Assembly (NCBI GenBank): GCA_002432195.1
Contig: DJGG01000231.1
Coordinates: forward strand, 1,273 to 11,070
Origin: Desulfobacteraceae bacterium UBA5852
GTDB lineage: Bacteria; Desulfobacterota; Desulfobacteria; Desulfobacterales; UBA5852
Direction of reading: 5' to 3'
Length of the DNA: 9,798 nucleotides
Under the pieces are notes generated by a model that had not been told where the DNA came from, ran no database searches, and saw nothing but the letters and a program-made list of their open reading frames with translations. Shown one piece after another: positions 1 through 5,654 of this stretch. The position numbers were made by a program, and so were the translations under genes. Positions within the stretch are counted from its first letter, which is position 1; each line of letters begins with the position of its first letter.

Positions 1-2654
1 GCCGAACCCCAGCGCCCGGGCCCCACCAGCAGGTAGGGCCGCTGTTCGGCGCTGAGCGCCCGGTTGAGCCCGCCCACCTCCTCGGCCATGCGCGCCGTGG
101 CACCCGCCTGGAAATCCTCGGGCTTGACGAAGACGATGTCCCGGATGGTCTCGCTGACCCCGTTGCCCAGCACCTGATCGGAGCGGCAGAAGGCCGCGAC
201 CTCGTCGGCCGGGGTGATGCGCACCTCCAGGTGGTGCTCGCCGGAGGCCATGGGCCGCAACTGCAGGAAAAAGAACTCGTGGCGCCGCCCCCGGTCCTGC
301 TGGAGGTTGACGGCGAACTCGATTTCGATGGGATAGCCCATCCCCCGGCGGCAGAGGTCCAGCAATTCCCGCAGCAGGCCCGGCAGGGGGAAGAGGTCGT
401 ATTTCAGCACCGGGGCGAAGGTCAGCACTTTGGGCCCCGCCAGGAACCCCGAATCCCGGATGCGGTTCTCTTCGGGGATGAAGGTGCTGGCCAGCAGGCG
501 CACGGGGGGTTCCTCCTCGGCATCCTCCACCCGCCGGCGCACCAGGTTGGTCATGGCGCCGAAGGCCGGCTCCGCCGCGGCGAGGGCCATGGGCAGCACG
601 TAAAACGTGCGCTGGGCGTTGTCCAGCATCCCCTGCACCCCGGCGAACTGGGGCAGGACCTCCGGGTAGCGCGGAGCGAAGCGCAGCGTGCGCTCCCCTT
701 CCACCACGGTCTTGCCGATCCCCAGGGCGATGTGGGCGATACCCTCCTCCGGGCGCATCCCGGCCACGGGGTAGAAATTCTGGGACTGGGCCACCCCCGA
801 AATGGCCGGGTAGAAAAAATCGCCGTAGGTCTGCCCGGCCAGCTCCTGAACGATGACCGCCATGGCCTCCTGCTGGGGCTGGGCGGCCGTGGTGCGGGCG
901 AACGTCCGGGGCCCCTCGTAGAACGTGGAGGCGTAGACCAGCTTGACGGCCCGCAGCAGCTGGGCCAGCCGGACCCCGGGGTCGGGGTGGTTGTTGGGGA
1001 TCATGCAGGTGTCGTAGAGCCCGGCGTACGGTTGGAACTGGGCGTCTTCCAGCAGGCTGGAGGAGCGCACCGACAGGGGGTGGCGCACCTGGGCCAGGAA
1101 GGCCTCCAGGTCGCGCACCAGTTCCGGGGGCAGCTCGGCCGCCACCACCCGGGCGGCGATTTCGCGGTCGCCGAGGTCCTCCTGCGCCAGGTCGGCCAAG
1201 TGGTTGCGCTCCACGAAGGCCTCGAAGGCGTCCGTGGCGATCACCAGGGTCTGGGGCAGGCGGATAACGATCTCGGGGAAGTGTTCGTGGATGGCGGCGT
1301 TTTGCTGCAGCAGGGCCGCCACGAAGGCCAGCCCGCGCGCCTTGCCCCCCAGGGACCCCTTGCCGATCTTGACGAAATCCATGACCTCGGCATCGAACCG
1401 GGCCGCGTCGAACTGGGCGACGACGCCTTTCTGGCGCATGATCCGCAGGCGCCGGAGGCTCGCGCGGATGTAGCCCCGCAGCTCCTCCGGGTGGGCGAAG
1501 GCACTGGCCTGGACGGAGCGGAAGGTGGAGCCCAGGCTGATTTCGGACCGCGCCATGAGCCAGTTGGAGAAGTGGTTGCGCTCGGCGTGGTAGCGCAGGC
1601 TTTCGGCCGGCACCCGGGCCACCTTCTGCTCGAGCTCCGCCAGGTTGGAGGCGCGGTCGATCTCCGCGCCGTCCGGGGCGCGGAAGACAAAATCGCCGAA
1701 GCCCAGGTGGCTGAGGAAAAACTTGCGGATCTCCCCCAGCAGGTTGGGGGCGTTCTTGTCCAGGAATACCGCGGGGATCCCCTCGGCTGCGGGCTGATTG
1801 CCCGGCTCGCAACTGATCATCAGCAGGGGTAGGTCGAACATCTCGGCCCGCATGCGTTTCAGGAGGTGCAGGCCGGCCTGGGAGTCCAGACGCCCCTCCA
1901 GGGGAAGCTTGGTGTCGCACAGCACCCCCAGGACGTTGTCGCGGTAGCGCTCATAGAGGGCCTGGGCCTCCTCGAAGCTGGCGGCGTGGAGGATCTTGGG
2001 GCGGGCGCGCATCTTGAGCAGCCGGTGCTCCTCGTTGAGCCCGCTGCCCAGCACGGCCTGGGTCTGGCGCACGACCTCCTTGTAGATTAAGGGCAGAAAA
2101 GAGGAGTAGTACACCGGGGAGTCTTCCACCAGGATCAGCACGCGGACCTGGGCCTTGCGGGTGTCGGTCGCCACGTTGAGACGGTCTTCCACGCTTTTGA
2201 CGATGGCCAGCAGCAGGTCGGAGTTGCCCGTCCAGATGAAGATCTTGTCGATCCCCCGGCGGTCCTCCGGCAGGGGCTGGAGGCTGCGCAGGCTGTGGGC
2301 CAGGAGAATCACCGGCAGGTCCGGCCGGCGGTCCTTGATGCGCCGACCCATGGTGCAGGCGTCCATGTCGTCCAAAAACGGCATGGTGAGCACCAGGTCG
2401 AAGGCGCGATGGGCCAGCAGGCCCACGGCCTCTTCGGCCGAGGCCGTGCGGGTCACCCGGGGGGGGTGGCTCAGGTTGAGGCCGCTGTACTCGTTGATGA
2501 TGCGGGAGGCCAGGCTGCCGTCTTCCTCCAGGATGAAGGCATCGTACGGGCTGGCCACCAGGAGGATTTCCCGCACCTTGCGGGCCATCAACTCGTGGTA
2601 GATCTTGAAGTGGGCGTAGAACTGGCTGGGGGAGCTTTCCCCGGTGGCGTGCAT
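1..2654 (-). CDS. Double-receiver PEP/pyruvate-binding (PPDK N-terminal type) protein, C-terminus cut off by the window edge
   Basis: The frame is open from ATG 2654 to base 1, giving 884 codons with no stop. Residues about 27-155 look like a response-regulator receiver fold, but the phospho-acceptor position reads LVLTMPF instead of an Asp, so it is a pseudo-receiver. Residues about 171-315 form a second receiver that keeps the acidic pair E177-D178, the acceptor D247 (CDTKLP) and K300. After a helical linker, residues about 425-805 match the PPDK_N (PEP synthase/pyruvate phosphate dikinase) ATP-grasp domain: GGKARGL at 436, SVRSSSLLED at 528 with R530, GYPIEIEFAV at 773 and FFFLQLRPM at 795. 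A GPGRWGS motif ends the visible part. No phospho-His swivel domain is visible, so catalysis of PEP formation is not shown. The start follows GGGAG by about 11 bases, rather far. The gene lies 181 bp downstream of the glutamate synthase on the same strand. A signal-responsive nucleotide or pyruvate-binding role is inferred. Confidence 0.85.
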   Translation of the reverse strand, partial: MHATGESSPSQFYAHFKIYHELMARKVREILLVASPYDAFILEEDGSLASRIINEYSGLNLSHPPRVTRTASAEEAVGLLAHRAFDLVLTMPFLDDMDACTMGRRIKDRRPDLPVILLAHSLRSLQPLPEDRRGIDKIFIWTGNSDLLLAIVKSVEDRLNVATDTRKAQVRVLILVEDSPVYYSSFLPLIYKEVVRQTQAVLGSGLNEEHRLLKMRARPKILHAASFEEAQALYERYRDNVLGVLCDTKLPLEGRLDSQAGLHLLKRMRAEMFDLPLLMISCEPGNQPAAEGIPAVFLDKNAPNLLGEIRKFFLSHLGFGDFVFRAPDGAEIDRASNLAELEQKVARVPAESLRYHAERNHFSNWLMARSEISLGSTFRSVQASAFAHPEELRGYIRASLRRLRIMRQKGVVAQFDAARFDAEVMDFVKIGKGSLGGKARGLAFVAALLQQNAAIHEHFPEIVIRLPQTLVIATDAFEAFVERNHLADLAQEDLGDREIAARVVAAELPPELVRDLEAFLAQVRHPLSVRSSSLLEDAQFQPYAGLYDTCMIPNNHPDPGVRLAQLLRAVKLVYASTFYEGPRTFARTTAAQPQQEAMAVIVQELAGQTYGDFFYPAISGVAQSQNFYPVAGMRPEEGIAHIALGIGKTVVEGERTLRFAPRYPEVLPQFAGVQGMLDNAQRTFYVLPMALAAAEPAFGAMTNLVRRRVEDAEEEPPVRLLASTFIPEENRIRDSGFLAGPKVLTFAPVLKYDLFPLPGLLRELLDLCRRGMGYPIEIEFAVNLQQDRGRRHEFFFLQLRPMASGEHHLEVRITPADEVAAFCRSDQVLGNGVSETIRDIVFVKPEDFQAGATARMAEEVGGLNRALSAEQRPYLLVGPGRWGS

Positions 2655-2716
2655 GCGGCGACCATCTCCCTTTCCGTAGAGGCCCCCCTGGGCGGAGCGC
2701 CTACCATCCGGGCGCG

Positions 2717-2745
2717 GCCGCCGGCAGGTAAGGCCTGCCGGCGGC
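2717..2745 (-). other. Perfect GC-rich stem-loop upstream of the PEP/pyruvate-binding gene
   Basis: Arms GCCGCCGGCAGG (2717-2728) and CCTGCCGGCGGC (2734-2745) are perfect reverse complements of 12 bp around a 5-base loop. No T-run follows on either strand, so a classical intrinsic terminator is not supported. It lies 63 bases before the start codon at 2654 and 91 bases past the glutamate synthase stop. It could act as an mRNA-end stabiliser or a weak transcriptional pause in the intergenic leader. Confidence 0.5.
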
Positions 2746-2757
2746 TTCCCGCGCAGG

Positions 2758-2785
2758 ATGTAAATCAATCGGCGGGGATTTACAA
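2758..2785 (-). promoter_or_regulatory. Operator-like palindrome overlapping a candidate promoter
   Basis: The sequence TGTAAATC-N10-GATTTACA (2759-2784) is a perfect 8-bp interrupted palindrome, AT-rich inside a very GC-rich spacer. On the minus strand it contains a possible -35 TTGTAA (2785-2780) and, 16 bases on, a weak -10 TTACAT (2763-2758). A dimeric repressor or activator bound here could control a separate transcript for the PEP/pyruvate-binding gene. The cognate regulator cannot be named from sequence. Confidence 0.4.
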
Positions 2786-2835
2786 GACGGCCGCCGCGGA
2801 AAGGGGGCGCCCGGCGCGGGGAGGGGGGGCGGCCC

Positions 2836-4419
2836 TCAGGCGTCGATGATGGCCAGGGCCTCCTCCCGGTAGGCCTCCATCACGTAGGGGATCCCCGTCA
2901 CCTTGGCGCACTCCTCGGTGAGGGCGAAGAGATCCCGGCGGCGGATGTAGGGCACGGCCCAATTGCGCGAACCGGCCATGATCTGCTGCAGGCCCACCTT
3001 GAGCTTGTCCACGGCGCTGAAGATGCCCACCGCTCCCAGGGGCAACTGGTCCACCTCACCCCCGAAGCGCTCCCGCAGGACCTCGTAGTTCATGAAGATC
3101 TCCTGCTTGGTGGCCCCGAAGCGCGCCACCGAGGGCGGCAGGCCGCCGTCCTCCCCCCGCAGCCAGCGCTCGGTGTTCTTGCCCACCATGCCCGGGATCA
3201 TCAGCGCGCGACCCATGCATACCGCCTTGCAGTAGGGCGCGCCCAGGGCCAGGGCCTTGAAGACATGGTCTTCCGCGGAGAAGCCGCCGGCGAAGGCGAT
3301 GTCCGGCACCGGGCGCCCGGCGCGGGCCAACCGCTCGCAGAGCTCGTAGGCCATGGCATGCAGGTAGATGGAGGGCACCCCCCATTCGCACATCATGCGC
3401 CAGGGGCTCATGCCCGTGCCCCCCGGGGCGCCGTCGATGGTCAGCAGGTCGATGCCCGCATCCGAGGACCAGCGGATGGCCATGGCCAGCTCCCGCATGG
3501 GGTAGGCCCCGGTCTTGAGGGTGATGCGCTTGGCGCCCAGGGCCCGCACCCGGGCCACTTCCCGCATGAAGCCCTCCTGGTCGATGAACCCCAGGCGCGA
3601 GTGGCGCTCGAACTGCTTGAGGGGGCCGGCCTTGAAGGCCGCCTGGAAGGCCGGGACCTCCGGGTCCGGGGTGACGATGTACCCCCGTTTTTTGAGCTCC
3701 AGGGCCCGCTTGAGGGAATCGACCTTGATCTCGCCCCCGATGCACTTGGCCCCCTGGCCCCACTTGAGCTCGATGGTCTCCACCCCCAACTGGTCGATGA
3801 CGTATTCCGCCACCCCGTTGCGCGTGTCCTCCACGTTCATCTGCACCAGGATGTCGCCCCAGCCGTCGTGGTAGCGGCGGTAGGTGGCGATGCGGCGCTC
3901 CATCTCCGGGGATTTCTTGACCTTCCCCTGGGCGTTGAACTCCAGCCCGGGGTCGATGCCGCAGACGTTTTCGCCGCAGACCAGGCTGATGCCGGAGATG
4001 GCCGCCCCCACGGCGAAATGCTCCCAGTTCTTGCGGGCGATGTCCGTGCTGCCCAGGGCGCCGGTGAAAATGGGCACCCGCATCTTGATCTTGTCCTTGG
4101 TGCCGAAGGCGGTCTCGGTGTTGACGGCCGGAAAGGTGGCCTTGTCCGGGTCGGCCTCGACACCCTTGGCCCCCAGGGCGTAGCCGTTGATGTTGAGGTG
4201 GGAATAGTCCACCGGATAGTCCTTGTCCGCGCCGGCGGTGACCTCGCCGAAGGGCTCGGGGTAGAGCAGCTCCCGGCCGCGGTAGGTGGCGCGGAACATG
4301 TCGCAGTTGCCCTTGCAGCCATCCATGCAGCGGCTGCAGAGGCCCGACTGGGGGGCCACGTTGCGGGAACGGTTCTTGGTCTGAAGGGCGTCGTTGCTGT
4401 TGGGGCGTTGCAGGTTCAT
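2836..4419 (-). CDS. FMN-binding glutamate-synthase-family protein with N-terminal Cys cluster
   Basis: The 527-residue protein matches the FMN/alpha-subunit synthase domain of glutamate synthase, a TIM barrel that reduces 2-oxoglutarate plus ammonia to glutamate. Visible signatures are ELKWGQGAKCIGGEI at 217 (the QGAK motif), GGTGMSPWR at 333, FAGGFSA at 376 and ALGAPYC...CMGRALMIPGM at 391-411. The glutaminase amidotransferase domain and the GXGXG domain of large GltB are absent, and so is the usual C-terminal 3Fe-4S Cys motif. Instead, residues 28-39 carry C28-x2-C31-x3-C35-x3-C39, likely an Fe-S or metal site for electron entry. An NADPH-binding partner is not encoded here, so ferredoxin or a separate small subunit would have to supply electrons and ammonia. 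The start has AAAGGA eight bases upstream. A long leader with an ANTAR-type attenuator precedes it. It may act in nitrogen assimilation, although some relatives of this family have unknown substrates. Confidence 0.88.
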   Translation of the reverse strand: MNLQRPNSNDALQTKNRSRNVAPQSGLCSRCMDGCKGNCDMFRATYRGRELLYPEPFGEVTAGADKDYPVDYSHLNINGYALGAKGVEADPDKATFPAVNTETAFGTKDKIKMRVPIFTGALGSTDIARKNWEHFAVGAAISGISLVCGENVCGIDPGLEFNAQGKVKKSPEMERRIATYRRYHDGWGDILVQMNVEDTRNGVAEYVIDQLGVETIELKWGQGAKCIGGEIKVDSLKRALELKKRGYIVTPDPEVPAFQAAFKAGPLKQFERHSRLGFIDQEGFMREVARVRALGAKRITLKTGAYPMRELAMAIRWSSDAGIDLLTIDGAPGGTGMSPWRMMCEWGVPSIYLHAMAYELCERLARAGRPVPDIAFAGGFSAEDHVFKALALGAPYCKAVCMGRALMIPGMVGKNTERWLRGEDGGLPPSVARFGATKQEIFMNYEVLRERFGGEVDQLPLGAVGIFSAVDKLKVGLQQIMAGSRNWAVPYIRRRDLFALTEECAKVTGIPYVMEAYREEALAIIDA

Positions 4420-4458
4420 GACGGAAATCCTTTCGCCGGCTCTGCGGTGGAGGTTGGG

Positions 4459-4481
4459 CCCCGGCGGGGTGGCCGCCGGGG
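4459..4481 (-). other. GC-rich hairpin in the glutamate synthase leader, downstream of the attenuator
   Basis: Perfect 9-bp arms CCCCGGCGG and CCGCCGGGG enclose a 5-base loop, between the attenuator terminator and the start codon at 4419. There is no T-run. It does not cover the AAAGGA ribosome binding site, so direct translational blocking is unlikely. It might insulate or stabilise the read-through mRNA. Confidence 0.4.
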
Positions 4482-4491
4482 GCTGAAACGC

Positions 4492-4528
4492 AAAAAGGCG
4501 CCTCTCCCTTGGGGGAGCAGACGCCTTT
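4492..4528 (-). terminator. Intrinsic terminator in the leader of the glutamate synthase gene (attenuator)
   Basis: On the minus strand AAAGGCGTCT (4528-4519) pairs with AGGCGCCTTT (4503-4494) through ten pairs, one of them T.G. After a single bulged G an inner stem CTCCC/GGGAG (4517-4513 with 4508-4504) closes a CCAA loop. A run of five T (4496-4492) follows, partly inside the stem base. The terminator stands 72 bases before the start codon, so it would stop transcription ahead of the gene unless prevented. Confidence 0.85.
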
Positions 4529-4568
4529 GTCTGAATGCACGCGCTTCGTCGCCCACGCCATTGTGGGC
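4492..4568 (-). promoter_or_regulatory. ANTAR-type two-hairpin antitermination leader upstream of glutamate synthase
   Basis: P1 is GCCCAC-AAUGGC-GUGGGC (4568-4551), a perfect 6-bp stem with a six-base loop. P2 is CAGAC-AAAGGC-GUCUG (4533-4518), a perfect 5-bp stem with a six-base loop. Both loops have A at position 1 and G at position 4, the invariant bases of the RNA targets of ANTAR antiterminators (EutV, NasR and AmiR type), and both are closed by a C-G pair. A 17-base linker separates them. The loop and 3' strand of P2 are part of the 5' strand of the terminator at 4528-4492, so P2 and the terminator cannot coexist. Stabilising P2 by protein binding should therefore let transcription continue. 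The hairpins and overlap are seen directly; protein binding is inferred from the family rule and from the neighbouring ANTAR gene. Confidence 0.88.
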
Positions 4569-4572
4569 CGCG

Positions 4573-4610
4573 AATTAGTCCTACTTAATTTATCGGCCCG
4601 ACGGCGTCAA
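4573..4610 (-). promoter_or_regulatory. Candidate promoter with AT-rich palindrome for the attenuator leader
   Basis: A good -35 TTGACG (4610-4605) is followed after 16 bases by a weak -10 TTAAGT (4588-4583). A start near 4575 would put hairpin P1 within about ten bases of the 5' end. The -10 lies in an imperfect palindrome, AATTAGTCCTACTTAATT (4573-4590), with 5-bp arms AATTA/TAATT. This could be an operator for a dimeric repressor, but the arms are short. No sigma-54 type GG-N10-GC element with the right flanks was found here. Confidence 0.45.
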
Positions 4611-4717
4611 TATCCGCGGCGCTATTATTTTCACTAACGTGGTGCCGCCAAACCATCTTCGGGGTCGCCGGACAGGGCGGGATGCGATGGCAGGGGCGGG
4701 ACATTTCGGCCGGAGGC

Positions 4718-4733
4718 GCGGTGTATCCACCGC
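4718..4733 (-). terminator. Hairpin just after the ANTAR gene, weak terminator candidate
   Basis: GCGGTG and CACCGC pair perfectly around a four-base loop, starting four bases after the TAG stop of the ANTAR reading frame. No T-run follows on the minus strand. It may only partly separate the regulator transcript from the leader of the glutamate synthase gene. Confidence 0.3.
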
Positions 4734-4736
4734 CGG

Positions 4737-5501
4737 CTAACGAGAGTCCTTGGGGGGCGGGGCGACGCTGTGCGGGATGCTGGAATAGTACCCCAGTTCC
4801 TCGGACAGGACGACCATCTCGGCCACTTCGCGCATGCTACGGCGGGAATCCATGCTGCGTTTCTGGATCCAGCGGTAGGCCTGCTCCCCCGTGAGGTTGC
4901 GCTGGCGCATGAGGATTTCCTTGGCCCGCTCAACGCGTTTGCGGGTTTCCAGCTCCTCGTCCAGGTCCGCGATGCGGCCCTGTTGGGCCGCCAGGCGCAG
5001 GGCGGCCGCCGCCAGCCCCGCCAGGATGCCGGCCTGGAGCATGTCCTCGGGGGTGAAGCGCCGGGCAGCGCCGGCAAAGCAGTTGAGCACGCCCCGGGGG
5101 CGCTGCCCGTCACCGGGCACGGGGATGCTCATCAGGGCCACCAGGCCCAGGCGCTGGGCCAGCGCCTTGTCGCGGAAGGCGGGGGCCGCGTGGATGTCTT
5201 CGATCACCACGGGGTGTCCGCCGGCGATCACCTCCCCGCTGAGGCTCCCGTCCAGGGGCAGCCGGCGGGCGCTGCGATAGGCCGCATCGGTTCACTGGGT
5301 AGCCCGCAGCACGAGCTGGGGAGGCTGCAGGCGATCGTCGGTGACCCAGAGGGTGCAGACTTCCGCAGCGGTGAGCCGGGCGGCCGCCGCCACCAGGGCC
5401 GTACAAACCTCCTCCACCGGTAGGGCGGCCGCGATCATTTCCAGGAGATCCTGAAACGTCTTGAAGGCCCGGGAGGCGCTATGGGGGGACAATGGTTCCA
5501 T
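4737..5501 (-). CDS. GAF-ANTAR RNA-binding antiterminator, frame interrupted by one in-frame TGA (possible pseudogene)
   Basis: From ATG 5501 to TAG 4737 a single frame of 255 codons encodes a GAF sensor domain (codons about 15-170) and a C-terminal ANTAR RNA-binding domain (about 176-235). The ANTAR part reads LETRKRVERAKEILM, then QAYRWIQKRSM and SMREVAEMVV, which is the conserved three-helix pattern; the usual AKGILM has E in place of G. Codon 70 (5294-5292) is TGA, inside the GAF domain between RATQ and TDAAY. Homologous GAF-ANTAR proteins read through with RATQS-type sequence, so both halves clearly belong together. Start choice: ATG 5501 lies just before the GAF domain and downstream of a candidate promoter. 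A GTG at 5585 is in frame but would precede the predicted transcript start, and the ribosome binding site at 5501 is weak. The gene precedes the leader with two ANTAR-type hairpins, its likely target. If the TGA is a true stop, translation would give a 69-residue fragment, and the ANTAR half would need an internal start. Confidence 0.8.
5292..5294 (-). other. In-frame TGA at codon 70 of the GAF-ANTAR gene
   Basis: The TGA sits between RATQ and TDAAYRSARRLPLDG, in the middle of the GAF domain; similarity continues in the same frame on both sides without an indel. Family members usually have Ser at this position by my recollection. Downstream, GCAGC/GCUGC can form a 5-bp stem with an 8-base loop beginning 16 bases after the TGA. 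The spacing resembles a bacterial SECIS, but the conserved loop GGU and bulged U are not evident. Nonsense mutation or assembly error is at least as likely as selenocysteine. Confidence 0.75.
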
Positions 5502-5575
5502 GCCGGTCTTTTGCTGATCGCCGCCGGCGGGGCGCCGGGGAGCGCCGCGCCCGTATTCCCCTGCCGGATGCCTCG

Positions 5576-5605
5576 CTATTAGCACCCCCGCACCCGGGGG
5601 GTCAA
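5576..5605 (-). promoter_or_regulatory. Candidate promoter of the GAF-ANTAR gene
   Basis: On the minus strand a -35 TTGACC (5605-5600, five of six consensus bases) and a -10 TAATAG (5581-5576, three of six) are separated by 18 bases. The predicted start would be near 5570, about 70 bases before ATG 5501. These are the only AT-rich patches in the spacer. Confidence 0.4.
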
Positions 5606-5610
5606 TTTGG

Positions 5611-5628
5611 TGCCGGGGCTTCCCGGCA
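5611..5628 (-). terminator. Hairpin after the lipoprotein gene, weak terminator candidate
   Basis: TGCCGGG and CCCGGCA pair perfectly across a four-base loop, 26 bases past the lipoprotein stop and directly before the candidate promoter of the ANTAR gene. There is no T-run, so it is at best a Rho-assisted or partial terminator. Confidence 0.3.
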
Positions 5629-5654
5629 GCGGCGGAGCACGGGCGCCGGTGGTC

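Noticed and set aside
231..1832. 533-codon plus-strand open frame
   Set aside because: It is antisense to the PEP/pyruvate-binding gene, whose domain motifs are unmistakable; the product has no family pattern and reflects high GC at third positions.
2655..2835. A second ANTAR-type leader before the PEP/pyruvate-binding gene
   Set aside because: I looked for paired hexaloop hairpins with A1/G4 next to a T-tailed stem and found none; only the palindrome and the GC hairpin are present.
4534..4568. Alternative P1 hairpin with loop ACGAAG in the linker region
   Set aside because: Its stem has a G-G mismatch and wobbles, and the loop lacks G at position 4; GCCCAC/GUGGGC with loop AAUGGC is perfect and fits the ANTAR rule.
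3265..4578. 437-codon plus-strand open frame
   Set aside because: Antisense shadow of the glutamate synthase gene and its leader, rich in G, A, H and L without motifs.
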